Source: Streptomyces venezuelae (GTDB lineage: Bacteria > Actinomycetota > Actinomycetes > Streptomycetales > Streptomycetaceae). Taken from it: DNA of 64,000 bases. Position numbers and translations under genes: made by a program. Positions 16,113 through 23,434 of this stretch are shown piece after piece. Location: the NCBI RefSeq assembly GCF_008642375.1, contig NZ_CP029194.1:6069001-6133000 (forward strand). The letters are read 5' to 3'. Within the stretch, counting starts at the first letter, position 1. The number at the start of each line of letters is the position of its first letter. The notes below the pieces were generated by a model. That model did no database searches, was not told where the DNA came from, and worked only from the letters and a program-made list of their open reading frames with translations.

Positions 16113-16646
16113 ATGGCTGACGTGGGGGACGCGCCCGAATCCGTGGTGCAGGGCGGCGAGATGACGCCGCAGCGGTACATCGAGACCAGGCTCGCGCAGT
16201 ACCAGGAGTGGTACGACGTCAAGGCGACCCGGATGAAGGCGATGCATCTGCGGATGCGGACCGTGTCCGTCGTCGGCGGGGCGCTCGTGCCGGTGTTCGT
16301 GAACGTGGACCTGGCGTTCGCGCGGGTCACGGCCACGGTGCTGAGCGTCGTGGTCGTCGCCGCCGTGTCGCTGGAGAGCGTGTACCGGTACCGGGAGCAG
16401 TGGAAGAACTACCGGTCGACCGAGCAGCTTCTCGGGCACGAGCGGGTCTACTTCGAGACCAAGGTGGGGCCGTACCACGGACTGGCGAAGCGCGAGGCCT
16501 TCTCCGCGCTCGTCGCCCGGGTCGAGAGGGCCATCGCCGGCGAGAACTCCGCGACCCTGAACGTGATGACGCTCGGCGGGCAGGTCAACGCCGATGTGCA
16601 GCAGCACGGCGTACCGGCCGCCCGGCAGGAGTCGGAGAGTCCCTGA
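16113..16646 (+). CDS. DUF4231 domain-containing membrane protein
   Basis: A protein of 177 residues with the DUF4231 layout: a helical N-terminus (RYIETRLAQYQEWYDVKATR), two adjacent hydrophobic segments (VSVVGGALVPVFVNV and TVLSVVVVAAVSLESV) and a Tyr/Arg-rich helix (YRYREQWKNYRSTEQLLGHE). This 'SLATT-like' two-helix arrangement is shared with membrane effectors associated with nucleotide-signalling conflict systems, but no partner gene is present here. The first ATG (16113) has a poor ribosome-binding site. The ATG at 16161 (GGCGGCGAG upstream) is an alternative that would remove 16 residues. Confidence 0.82.
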   Translation: MADVGDAPESVVQGGEMTPQRYIETRLAQYQEWYDVKATRMKAMHLRMRTVSVVGGALVPVFVNVDLAFARVTATVLSVVVVAAVSLESVYRYREQWKNYRSTEQLLGHERVYFETKVGPYHGLAKREAFSALVARVERAIAGENSATLNVMTLGGQVNADVQQHGVPAARQESESP

Positions 16647-16652
16647 GGCGGC

Positions 16653-16681
16653 CGAAGGCCCCGGGATCGCCGGGGCCCTCG
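16653..16681. terminator. Convergent terminator
   Basis: GGCCCCGG (16657-16664) pairs with CCGGGGCC (16670-16677), with flanking CGA/TCG extension. It lies between the stop codons of the DUF4231 and lamin-tail genes and probably serves both strands. Confidence 0.7.
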
Positions 16682-16704
16682 GTTCGTTCAGGTGCGGTGC
16701 GGGG

Positions 16705-17154
16705 TCAGCACCACTTGTAGTCGACCCGCGTCGAGTTGTACGAGCAGCTGTCGACCCACGTGCCGTTCGGCTTGCGCAGCGTCGCCGTGTCCTTGTCGTT
16801 GTTCCAGACGTACCAGCCACGGTTCTGGTAGACGTTCGTGGACGTGTTCGTGCCGCGGCCCGTGCGGACCGTCACGATCTTGCCCTTGCCGAGGGTGAAC
16901 GAACCGAAGGTGTACTTGTGGTTGGCGGCGTCCCGCACCGTCCAGCCCCGCAGGTTCACCGCGGCGCCGGTCGTGTTGCGTATCTGCACGTACTCGGCGT
17001 TGAGGCTCGAGTTCGCCCCGCGGTCCGAGCCCGGGCTGTCGTAGTAGATCTTGTACAGGTGAACCGAGCCGGCGGCCTGGGCCGGCGAAGGCAGCAGCAG
17101 AACGCCGGAAGCGGCGGCCGCGGTCACAGCCGCGAGCGTGCGTGCACGAAGCAT
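16705..17154 (-). CDS. Secreted lamin-tail (LTD) domain protein
   Basis: An exported protein of 149 residues. It has a signal peptide MLRARTLAAVTAAAASGVLL with a probable cut after AQA (residue ~27). An Ig-like lamin tail domain follows: AEYVQIRNTTGAAVNLRGW, VRDAANHKYTFGSFTLGKG, VTVRTGRGTNTSTNVYQNRG and NNDKDTATLRKPNGTWVDSC. Such bacterial domains mediate adhesion or anchor nucleases. This protein is only the LTD domain, ending CSYNSTRVDYKWC with two Cys that could pair. It is a single gene divergent from the MBL hydrolase. Confidence 0.9.
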   Translation of the reverse strand: MLRARTLAAVTAAAASGVLLLPSPAQAAGSVHLYKIYYDSPGSDRGANSSLNAEYVQIRNTTGAAVNLRGWTVRDAANHKYTFGSFTLGKGKIVTVRTGRGTNTSTNVYQNRGWYVWNNDKDTATLRKPNGTWVDSCSYNSTRVDYKWC

Positions 17155-17288
17155 GAATGTCCCTCAGTTTTCTGCCGGGCGCCCGCCGATGGGGCCCGGC
17201 GAGCACACAGAATACGCACCTCCTTCACTCCTTCCGCACATGTTCGGCCAGGGCGGGGGAGTGGGGGTCGGACCCCTAGGGTGGAGGC

Positions 17289-18098
17289 ATGGGTTCTGAT
17301 GTGTTCCGGGTCGTCGTTCTCGGGTCCGCCACTCCGTTTCCCCGGCCGGGAAACCCCTGCTCCGGGCATCTCGTCGAGGGCGGCGGCGTCCGCGTCTGGG
17401 TGGACGCCGGGACCGGCACCCTCGCCGAACTCCAGCGGTACGTCGCGCTCGGCGACATCGACGCTGTCTGGATCTCGCACCTCCACGCCGACCACAGCGC
17501 CGACTTGCTGACCGCCTGCTACGCGCTGCTGTACGCCGGACTCGACGTGTCCGTGCCCGTGCCCCTCTTCGGGCCCGCCGGCATCGCCGACCGGCTCGCC
17601 GGGTTCCTGACGAACGGGCCCGAACGCAGCCCCGTCGAGAAGGCCTTCGCCGTCGAGGAGCTGTACGACGGGCACGTCGCCACCGTCGGCGGGCTCACCC
17701 TCCGGTCGCGTGCCGTCGAGCACGCCGGCCCGGACGCCTTCGCCCTGCGCGTCGAGAGCGAGGACGGGCGCTCGTTCGTCTACTCCGGGGACTGCGAGCC
17801 CTGTCCCTCCCTCGTCGAACTCGCGCGGGGCTGTGATCTGTTCGTCTGCGAGGCGGACGGGGAGGTGCCCGGGCACCATTCCGCGGCGCAGGCCGGGCGG
17901 AGTGCTGCCGCCGCCGGTGTCGGGCGGCTCGTCGTGACCCATGTGGGGTCCGGGGTCGGGCCCGACGAGGCCGTCGCGCTCGCCGCCGCCGAGTTCCCCG
18001 GCCACGTCGCCCATGCCGACCCCGGCGCGCGGTTCGAGGTCACGCGTCGAAGTCGTACTCCAGGACGTACGACGACGAGTCCAGCGTCATCTCGTTGA
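17289..18098 (+). CDS. MBL-fold metallo-hydrolase (RNase Z-like)
   Basis: A cytosolic metallo-beta-lactamase-fold hydrolase (269 residues). The N-terminus VVVLGSATPFPRPGNPCSGH and the metal motif HLHADHSADL (residues ~60) resemble ribonuclease Z/arylsulfatase-type enzymes. Downstream ligands are visible in VYSGDCEPC, EADGEVPGHHSAAQAG and LVVTHVGSG. The ATG at 17289 sits immediately after GGAGGC. The C-terminal ~18 residues (TRRSRTPGRTTT onward) are unconserved and are read from DNA that also encodes the end of the convergent GntR gene. This is a 59-nt overlap, as though an ancestral stop was lost. The substrate is unknown. Confidence 0.88.
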   Translation: MGSDVFRVVVLGSATPFPRPGNPCSGHLVEGGGVRVWVDAGTGTLAELQRYVALGDIDAVWISHLHADHSADLLTACYALLYAGLDVSVPVPLFGPAGIADRLAGFLTNGPERSPVEKAFAVEELYDGHVATVGGLTLRSRAVEHAGPDAFALRVESEDGRSFVYSGDCEPCPSLVELARGCDLFVCEADGEVPGHHSAAQAGRSAAAAGVGRLVVTHVGSGVGPDEAVALAAAEFPGHVAHADPGARFEVTRRSRTPGRTTTSPASSR

Positions 18099-18798
18099 GC
18101 TCCACGGCCACCCCGGGCCCCGTGAACGCCGTCCGCCCGATCAGGACCACCGGAGTGCCGAACTCCAGGGCGAGCCGGTCCGACTCGTCCGCCGTCGGCA
18201 TCCGGCAGCGGATCTCCTCGCGGAAGCGCACCGGCCGGTGCCCCAGCTCCGTCAGCCGGGCGTAGGTGCCGCCCGGACCCGTGTCCTGCTCCGTGATCGG
18301 CGTCCCGCGCACCAGCTCCGCGGAGAGGTACGAGACCGAGAGCAGCACCGGCTTGGCGTCCAGGACGAAGCGACGGCTGCGGACGCAGACGGGCGCGCCC
18401 GGCGCGAGGTTCAGCGCCCCGGCGATCCTGGCCCCTGCCGCCGCCTCCGCCACCTCGATCTGGTCCACGACCAGGTCCCGGTCCTCCACGTCCGCCGACC
18501 AGACCGAGCGGCCGCTGCCCCAGCGGTCGCCGGCGAGGCGCGGAATGCCCCGGCGGCGCAGCGGGCGGAAGACCCGGACGAAGACCCCGGCGCCCTTGCG
18601 GGCCTCGGCGAGGCCTTCGTTGCGCAGGACGGAGAGGGCCTGGCGCGCCGTCATCCGGGCCACCTCGTAGGTCGACATGAGGTCGTTCTCGCCGGGGAGC
18701 CGGTCGCCCGGCGCGAAGGCGCCTGACTGGATCGCGCTTCTCAACTCGTCGGCGATGCGCTGGTACTTGGGCCGACGAGCACTGTCCTGGTCAGTCAC
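18040..18798 (-). CDS. GntR family transcriptional regulator with UTRA domain (HutC subfamily)
   Basis: A DNA-binding regulator of 252 residues. The winged helix-turn-helix is at residues ~10-75 (KYQRIADELRSAIQSGAFAP, DLMSTYEVARMTARQALSVL). A UTRA effector domain follows at residues ~95-245 (CVRSRRFVLDAKPVLLSVSY, GRTAFTGPGVAVELNEMTL). The GTG at 18798 has AAGGGAG about ten bases upstream. A longer frame adds an improbable Pro-rich extension. The ligand is unknown; HutC-type members bind small sugars, histidine derivatives and similar compounds. Its 3' end overlaps the convergent MBL gene. No neighbour reveals its target. Confidence 0.9.
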   Translation of the reverse strand: MTDQDSARRPKYQRIADELRSAIQSGAFAPGDRLPGENDLMSTYEVARMTARQALSVLRNEGLAEARKGAGVFVRVFRPLRRRGIPRLAGDRWGSGRSVWSADVEDRDLVVDQIEVAEAAAGARIAGALNLAPGAPVCVRSRRFVLDAKPVLLSVSYLSAELVRGTPITEQDTGPGGTYARLTELGHRPVRFREEIRCRMPTADESDRLALEFGTPVVLIGRTAFTGPGVAVELNEMTLDSSSYVLEYDFDA

Positions 18799-18984
18799 GG
18801 GTGGACCACTCCCTTCATCTGCGGGACACCCTAGGCGCACCCCCGGGCCGGGGTGCACACGTGTGCGCCGTCCCGCCGGGTCGATCCATCCAACGGGGGA
18901 CATCTCTAGAGATACGTTGACAGGGCGGGGCGGCCCCGCTTCTCTGGTGGTCCCCAGCTTCAGGATTCGGGACGGAGGGGATGC

Positions 18985-19209
18985 GTGCAGCCACTGCCGG
19001 AGGTCGGTGACCTCGTCCGTGACACCGCCACCGGGCGGGTCGGTTTCTATGTGGAGAGCACTTCGGGACGCTTGCGGATCCGGGCCGTCCACGGTGGCGC
19101 CGAGTGGGACGCCGAGCCCGCCGACGTACAGCTCGCCACGCCCCTGCGCGAGCTCCGGGCCCGTGCCGCCGAGATCAACGCGCGTAGTCGGCGTGGGCTC
19201 GGGGCGTGA
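18985..19209 (+). CDS. Small conserved hypothetical protein
   Basis: A protein of 74 residues starting MQPLPEVGDLVRDTATGRVG at the GTG at 18985, preceded by GGAGGGG. It begins with a small beta-rich, SH3-like region (VGFYVESTSGRLRIRAVHGG), followed by a charged helix ending INARSRRGLGA. It is widespread in Streptomyces as an unannotated regulatory-size protein; I do not recognise a function. The next gene (DUF2277) starts 38 nt downstream, so the two may form a transcription unit. Confidence 0.7.
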   Translation: MQPLPEVGDLVRDTATGRVGFYVESTSGRLRIRAVHGGAEWDAEPADVQLATPLRELRARAAEINARSRRGLGA

Positions 19210-19247
19210 TCGCGGCGGTTGTCAGTGGGGCGCGCCACACTGGAGGC

Positions 19248-19508
19248 ATGTGCCGCAGCATCAAGACGCTCCGACCGCCCGCGCTGCCCGAGGAGGCGAC
19301 GGAGGAGGACTTCCGCGCCGCCGCCCTGCAGTACGTCCGCAAGGTCTCCGGCTTCCGCGCGCCCGCCGCCCACAACCGCGAGGTCTTCGACCGCGCCGTG
19401 GACGAGATCACGGACGCGACCGCGAGGCTTCTCGCCGGTCTGGAGGTGCGCGGGGCGCACCCCGCCGTCACGAGACCGGCGCGGGAGCCGCAGCCGGACG
19501 CCGTATGA
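19248..19508 (+). CDS. DUF2277 domain-containing protein
   Basis: A protein of 86 residues. The N-terminus MCRSIKTLRPPALPEEATEE is the DUF2277 hallmark, with a conserved Cys2. VRKVSGFRAPAAHNREVFDR is the core helix and DEITDATARLLAGLEVR the terminal helix. The ATG at 19248 is preceded by TGGAGG. The function is unknown; actinobacterial homologues are small cytosolic proteins. Its last 41 nt overlap the 3' end of the convergent DedA gene. Confidence 0.9.
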   Translation: MCRSIKTLRPPALPEEATEEDFRAAALQYVRKVSGFRAPAAHNREVFDRAVDEITDATARLLAGLEVRGAHPAVTRPAREPQPDAV

Positions 19509-20097
19509 GGTACGCGGCGAGGCCGCCCGCCAGGAAGAGCGCGAGGGTCGACACCCCCGCGCTGAACCAGGTCGCGCCCAGCCACTGCCCGCCCAGCCAG
19601 CCGAGGCCCACGCTGTAGGAGGCCCAGGTCACGCCCGCGAGCGCCGACCACGGCAGGAAGTCCTTGATCCTCCGCTTGGCCGCGCCCGCGCCCAGGGAGA
19701 CCACGGAGCGGCCCGCCGGGGCGAAGCGCGCGAGGACGACGAGCAGCCCGCCGCCCCGGGCCAGCGCGGTGCCGAGACGTTCCTGCGCCAGGGAGAGGCG
19801 CCGCGAGCGGGCGATCGCCCGGTCCAGCCTGGCGCCGCCCCGGCGGGCCAGGCGGTACGCCAGGAAGTCGCCGAGCACCGAGGCGGAGGCCGCGCAGAGG
19901 AGCAGCGGGAGGACCGAGGGCACGTCGGGGGAGGCCGCGGTGGCCGTCGCCGCGGCCGTGGCGGCGGTGATCACCAGGAAGCCGCTCGGCAGCACGGGCA
20001 GGAAGACGTCGAGCAGGATCGACGCCGCCACCACCGGGTAGATCCACGGGCCGGCGGTCAGCGACCGCAGCGAGCCGAGGCTGTCGAGCAGATTCAC
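19468..20097 (-). CDS. DedA family membrane protein
   Basis: An integral membrane protein of 209 residues, a DedA/VTT member that probably works in lipid-carrier translocation or envelope homeostasis. Visible family traits are IYPVVAASILLDVFLPVLPS at the N-terminus, an amphipathic re-entrant zone, the conserved LARFAPAGRSVVSLGAGAAK segment (the R-x-x-P-x-x-R region) and three further hydrophobic helices. It ends with a short Pro/Ala tail (RRPAAAPAPVS) encoded in the overlap with DUF2277. It appears to be a single gene. Confidence 0.88.
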   Translation of the reverse strand: MNLLDSLGSLRSLTAGPWIYPVVAASILLDVFLPVLPSGFLVITAATAAATATAASPDVPSVLPLLLCAASASVLGDFLAYRLARRGGARLDRAIARSRRLSLAQERLGTALARGGGLLVVLARFAPAGRSVVSLGAGAAKRRIKDFLPWSALAGVTWASYSVGLGWLGGQWLGATWFSAGVSTLALFLAGGLAAYLIRRPAAAPAPVS

Positions 20098-20202
20098 GGG
20101 CCAGAGCCTACGCGGGGGTGGGGGAGGTCCTGCCGGGCGGGTGCCGGGGCGGGTGCCGGGAGCGGTGGGTGTTCGCGCGCGGCCCGTGTTCCGTACGGGA
20201 AA

Positions 20203-20231
20203 GGCCGGAAACCGTCCTCCGGTTTCCGGCC
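20203..20231 (-). terminator. Terminator of the doxX gene
   Basis: A perfect 11-bp stem (20203-20213 with 20221-20231) is flanked by A-run and T-run on either side, making it usable in both directions. It is 20 nt after the DoxX stop on the minus strand. Confidence 0.85.
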
Positions 20232-20250
20232 CTTTCCTTCGGTACGGGGC

Positions 20251-20763
20251 TCAGGCCGCGATCGGCGCGCCCCGCTTCTCGTGCTCCTGGCCGGTCTTCG
20301 CCCCCGCGCCGCCGCGGGCGCCGAAGAGGCCGTCCAGGGCCAGGGCGCCCGGGCCGGTGAAGACGAGCAGGGCGAGGGACCAGCAGAACAGGGCCGCGGT
20401 CTCGCCGCCGTTCTGGAGCGGGAAGAGGGCCTCCGGCTGGTGGACCTTGAAGTACGCGTACGCCATCGAGCCCGAAGCGAGGAACGCGGCGCTCCGGGTG
20501 CCGAGGCCCGCCAGGACCAGGACGCCGCAGACGAGCTGGATCACGGCCGCGTACCAGCCCGGCCAGGTCCCGGCCGGGATGGTGCCGCCGCCCATCGCGC
20601 CGCCGAGGACGCCGAAGAGCGAGGCGGCGCCGTGGCAGGCGAAGAGCAGGCCGACCACGATCCGGAAGAGGCCGAGCGCGTAGGGCTGGGCATGGTTCAG
20701 GCGGCCTGTGAGGCCGGTCGAGCCGTGGTCGTTCGACCTGTTGTTGTTCGCGCTGTCGTTCAT
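20251..20763 (-). CDS. DoxX family membrane protein
   Basis: A four-helix membrane protein of 170 residues. DoxX proteins are quinol-oxidase-related or redox-linked membrane partners, for example in oxidative-stress complexes. The cytosolic N-terminus is rich in Asn/Ser (MNDSANNNRSNDHGSTGL). Then come ALGLFRIVVGLLFACHGAAS (helix 1 with the family H-G motif), AAVIQLVCGVLVLAGLGTRS, AAFLASGSMAYAYFKVHQPE and LFCWSLALLVFTGPGALALD. The C-terminal tail is charged. The start has a weak but acceptable GGG-rich leader. A small palindrome lies ~95 nt upstream. Confidence 0.9.
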   Translation of the reverse strand: MNDSANNNRSNDHGSTGLTGRLNHAQPYALGLFRIVVGLLFACHGAASLFGVLGGAMGGGTIPAGTWPGWYAAVIQLVCGVLVLAGLGTRSAAFLASGSMAYAYFKVHQPEALFPLQNGGETAALFCWSLALLVFTGPGALALDGLFGARGGAGAKTGQEHEKRGAPIAA

Positions 20764-20857
20764 GGGGGTGACCCTTCGGCCTGGCCCTGTCCGTGGGGAG
20801 GACGGGGTGGGGGGACGGAAACCGACGAGGCCGCAAGGTTAGGCACCCCTCACCAGT

Positions 20858-20867
20858 ACTTGCAAGT
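20858..20867. promoter_or_regulatory. Palindrome in the doxX promoter region
   Basis: ACTTGCAAGT is a perfect 10-bp palindrome in an AT-richer patch with TTGAAC next to it on the minus strand, about 95 nt upstream of the doxX start. The position fits an operator for a small redox- or MarR/HxlR-type regulator, but no regulator gene is adjacent. Confidence 0.35.
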
Positions 20868-20881
20868 TCAACATTCAGCCA

Positions 20882-20913
20882 CCGGGGAGTGTGTGGCGAG
20901 GCTCACTCCCCGG
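20882..20913 (-). terminator. Terminator of the secreted nuclease gene
   Basis: CCGGGGAGTG (20882-20891) pairs perfectly with CACTCCCCGG (20904-20913) around a 12-nt loop. It lies 37 nt beyond the nuclease stop on the minus strand. Confidence 0.75.
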
Positions 20914-20949
20914 GGCCGCCGTGGTGACGGTGGTTCAGGAGGTGAGTGG

Positions 20950-21600
20950 TCAGCAGCCGTTGAGGACGGACTGCAGGGCGCTCTTCTCGGCGGAGTCGAC
21001 GCTGAGGTTCCAGTGGTGCTTCACGTGCACCCAGGCCCGGGCGTACGTACAGCGGTAGGACGTGCGGGAGGGCAGCCACTCCGCCGGGTCCAGGTCGCCC
21101 TTGGCCTGGTTGACGTTGTCGGTCACGGCTATGAGCTGGGGCCGGGTCAGGTCGTTCGCGAAGGCCTGGCGCTGCGAAGTGGTCCAGGCGTTCGCGCCCG
21201 AGCGCCAGGCCTCGGACAGGGCGACGACATGGTCGATGTCGAGGTCGGAGGCGACGGTCCAGGTGGCGCCGTCGTACTCGGAGTACCAGCTGCCGCTGAC
21301 GGAGGCGCAGCTGGAGTCGGTGACGACGTTCACGCCGTCGCGCTTGAGGACGGTCTCGCGGGTGTTGCACGCCCCGGACTGGGTGATCCAGTGCGGGAAG
21401 AGATCCCTGCTGTAGCCGGTGGAGGAACCTTCCGCCTTGACCGTGAGCGCGGCCAGGTAGGTACGGGCGGTGGCCGCGCTCACGGGGGTCGGCATGGCGG
21501 CCTGGGCGGCCGGTGCCGTGGCGAGGAGGCCGGTGACGGTGAGGGCGGCGGTGGTGGCCAGTACAGCGAGTCGACGCGCGTAGATCATGCCGACGGGCAT
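20950..21600 (-). CDS. Secreted HNH endonuclease family protein (DUF1524-like)
   Basis: An exported nuclease of 216 residues, probably scavenging DNA outside the cell. A signal peptide covers ~35 residues (RRLAVLATTAALTVTGLL, cut near AQAA). The catalytic region includes CNTRETVLKRDG, the His-Asp metal site in SDLDIDHVVALSEAWRSGA, and FANDLTRPQLIAVTDNVNQA followed by KGDLDPAEWLP. Cys at both ends (GACN, SSCAS, RCTY and terminal NGC) suggest disulfides. The ATG at 21600 has GGGAG five bases upstream; an in-frame ATG four codons later is an alternative. It stands alone with its own terminator. Confidence 0.92.
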   Translation of the reverse strand: MPVGMIYARRLAVLATTAALTVTGLLATAPAAQAAMPTPVSAATARTYLAALTVKAEGSSTGYSRDLFPHWITQSGACNTRETVLKRDGVNVVTDSSCASVSGSWYSEYDGATWTVASDLDIDHVVALSEAWRSGANAWTTSQRQAFANDLTRPQLIAVTDNVNQAKGDLDPAEWLPSRTSYRCTYARAWVHVKHHWNLSVDSAEKSALQSVLNGC

Positions 21601-21820
21601 GTGAACTCCCTTGAGATGGGGGGACTGTGGCTGGTGCCGTCCCCTGTGGGGGTGCCGGGCGCTGGCCCGGTCATCGTGGCGGCGCGAGGTTTCCTTGCGG
21701 GGTGCGCCAGGTAACAGGGTGGCGACATGGGCACGTCACATCAAGGGGTGTGGCGGGCTTGATGGAGCAACAGATTCCGCCTGGTGCCGCCGCGTTGCGG
21801 CAGGGCTCTACTGTGACGGT

Positions 21821-22597
21821 GTGCTTCTGGACGTGAACGTCACCTTTGGGGCGGTACTCGCCGTCCTGCTCGCCTTCGCCGCAAGTGTCGTCGCCCTCGC
21901 GCACCTCGGCCGGGCCCGCGACACCCTGTTCGCCGGGGCGCGCGCCGCCGTCCAGCTGGTCGCCGTCTCGCTCGTCATCGGGTGGGTCGTCCGCTCCGTA
22001 CCGCCGCTGCTCTGCTTCCTGCTCCTGATGTACGCGGTGGCGGTACGGACGGCGGGGCGGCGGGTCGTGCCCGCGCCGGGCCGCGGCTGGTGGTGGGCGG
22101 GCGTGCCGATCGCGGCCGCCGTCGCGCCGGTGGTCCTCGCGCTCGTCGTCACCGGACTCGTACCGGTGAAGGGGATCGCCCTCGTGCCCGTGACCGGCAT
22201 CCTCGTCGGTGGCGCGCTCACGGCCACCGTCCTCGCGGGGCGGCGCGCGCTCGACGAGCTGGAGACGCGGCGGGGCGAGGTGGAGGCGGGCCTGGCGATC
22301 GGGCTCGTCGCGCGCGAGGCGCGGCTCGAAGTGGCGCGGAAGGCGGCGGCGGACGCACTGCTCCCCGGCATGGACCAGACGCGCACGGTGGGTCTCGTCA
22401 CGCTGCCGGGGGCCTTCGTGGGCATGCTGCTCGGCGGCGCGTCACCGCTGCACGCGGGCGCCGTCCAGCTCTTCGTGCTCATCGCGCTGCTCGCGGTGCA
22501 GGCGGTGGCCGCCGCGACCACCCTGGAGCTGGTCGCGCGCGGCCGGATCACCCGGGAGGCGAGGGAGGGGGAATCTGTGCCGGGGCGGTCGGGGTGA
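21821..22597 (+). CDS. FetB/UPF0014-type ABC transporter permease
   Basis: An integral membrane protein of 258 residues belonging to the FetB (YbbM) family, which exports iron with an ATPase, FetA, in other bacteria. About seven hydrophobic segments are visible: TFGAVLAVLLAFAASVVALA, VQLVAVSLVIGWVVRSV, PIAAAVAPVVLALVVTGLVP and others. The conserved cytoplasmic stretch ALLPGMDQTRTVGLVTLPG and GAFVGMLLGGASPLHAGAVQ are diagnostic. No ATPase gene is adjacent, so the partner is elsewhere or absent. The GTG at 21821 lacks a strong ribosome-binding site; the GTG at 21833 is an alternative. The 3' end carries an imperfect repeat shared with the convergent HAD gene. Confidence 0.86.
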   Translation: MLLDVNVTFGAVLAVLLAFAASVVALAHLGRARDTLFAGARAAVQLVAVSLVIGWVVRSVPPLLCFLLLMYAVAVRTAGRRVVPAPGRGWWWAGVPIAAAVAPVVLALVVTGLVPVKGIALVPVTGILVGGALTATVLAGRRALDELETRRGEVEAGLAIGLVAREARLEVARKAAADALLPGMDQTRTVGLVTLPGAFVGMLLGGASPLHAGAVQLFVLIALLAVQAVAAATTLELVARGRITREAREGESVPGRSG

Positions 22598-22652
22598 TCG
22601 TGCCTGGCGGGGGAGGGGGAACCTACGCCGGGGCGGTGAGGGTGATCGTGCC
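22563..22652. repeat. Two imperfect 42-nt direct repeats at convergent gene ends
   Basis: Copies at 22563-22604 and 22611-22652 match at 37 of 42 positions with a 48-nt period. The first copy contains the FetB-like stop codon. The second contains the stop codon and last codons of the HAD gene, which points to a local tandem duplication at the convergent junction. Confidence 0.8.
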
Positions 22653-23291
22653 GTCCGGTGCCGCCTCGACCCGCAGACGGGTGAGGTCCTCGACGTGGAT
22701 GTCGGGGGCGAAGGCCGCCGCGCGCGGGCCGACGCCCACGATCCGCATGCCGGCCGCGCGGCCGGCCTGGATGCCGGCCTCGGAGTCCTCGAAGACGACG
22801 CAGTCCGCCGGGGCGAACCCCAGCTCCGCCGCACCCTTGAGGAAGCCCTCCGGGTCCGGCTTGCTCGCGCCGACGGACTCCGCGGTGACCCGGGTCGCGG
22901 GCATCGACAGGCCGGCCGCACCCATCCGCGCCTGGGCGAGGGCCTCGTCGGCCGAGGTCACCAGGGCGAAGGGCAGCGCGGCGATCGCGGCCATGAAGGC
23001 GGGGGCGCCGGGGACGGGCACGACGCCGTCGAGGTCGGCGGTCTCCTCGGCGAGCATCACCCGGTTGTCGGCGTGGTTCTCCGCCATCGGGCGGTCCGGG
23101 AGCAGGACGGCCATCGTCGCGTACCCCTGGCGGCCGTGGACCACCTTGAGGACGGCGTCCGCGTCGAGGTCCTGCCGCTCGGCCCAGCGGCGCCAGCAGC
23201 GCTCGACGACGGCGTCCGAGTTGACGAGGGTGCCGTCCATGTCGAGGAGGAGGGCGCGGGCGGTGAGCTGTGCCGGGGTGGTGGCGGCCAT
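22623..23291 (-). CDS. HAD-IA family sugar-phosphatase-like hydrolase
   Basis: A cytosolic phosphatase of 222 residues. Motif I is LLLDMDGTLVNSDAVVERCW, with the two Asp of DxDGT. A helical cap spans ~20-85. Motif II is FALVTSADEALAQ, motif III SVGASKPDPEGFLKGA, and motif IV CVVFEDSEAGIQAGRAAGM. The closest style is beta-phosphoglucomutase/2-deoxyglucose-6-phosphatase-like enzymes acting on sugar phosphates. The start is the first ATG, giving MAATTPAQLTARALLLDMDG. An unusually AT-rich inverted repeat lies ~75-90 nt upstream. Confidence 0.9.
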   Translation of the reverse strand: MAATTPAQLTARALLLDMDGTLVNSDAVVERCWRRWAERQDLDADAVLKVVHGRQGYATMAVLLPDRPMAENHADNRVMLAEETADLDGVVPVPGAPAFMAAIAALPFALVTSADEALAQARMGAAGLSMPATRVTAESVGASKPDPEGFLKGAAELGFAPADCVVFEDSEAGIQAGRAAGMRIVGVGPRAAAFAPDIHVEDLTRLRVEAAPDGTITLTAPA

Positions 23292-23362
23292 CGGGTCTCC
23301 AGGGAGGGGTGCGGAGAACGAAGCGGTCCCGCCCGCCGGTCAGGGAGTACGGGCGGGGCCAC

Positions 23363-23383
23363 TTTGTTTTTCTACGATACAAA
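23363..23383. promoter_or_regulatory. AT-rich inverted repeat upstream of the HAD phosphatase
   Basis: TTTGT (23363-23367) and ACAAA (23379-23383) are arms of an inverted repeat within about 22 nt that is mostly A/T, exceptional in this GC-rich DNA. It could be an operator or promoter for the minus-strand HAD gene. Confidence 0.35.
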
Positions 23384-23434
23384 ACCGGAGGCCGTCTTGG
23401 CCAGCCGGTCCCGCCCGCAGCGCCGCCCGTCCCG

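Noticed and set aside
16113..16646. DUF4231 gene as part of a nucleotide-sensing defence pair
   Set aside because: No nucleotide cyclase, sensor or effector partner is next to it in this window.
20821..20850. Iron-box (DmdR/DtxR) operator upstream of doxX
   Set aside because: Only one half (AGGTTAGGC) resembles the consensus; the second half is missing.
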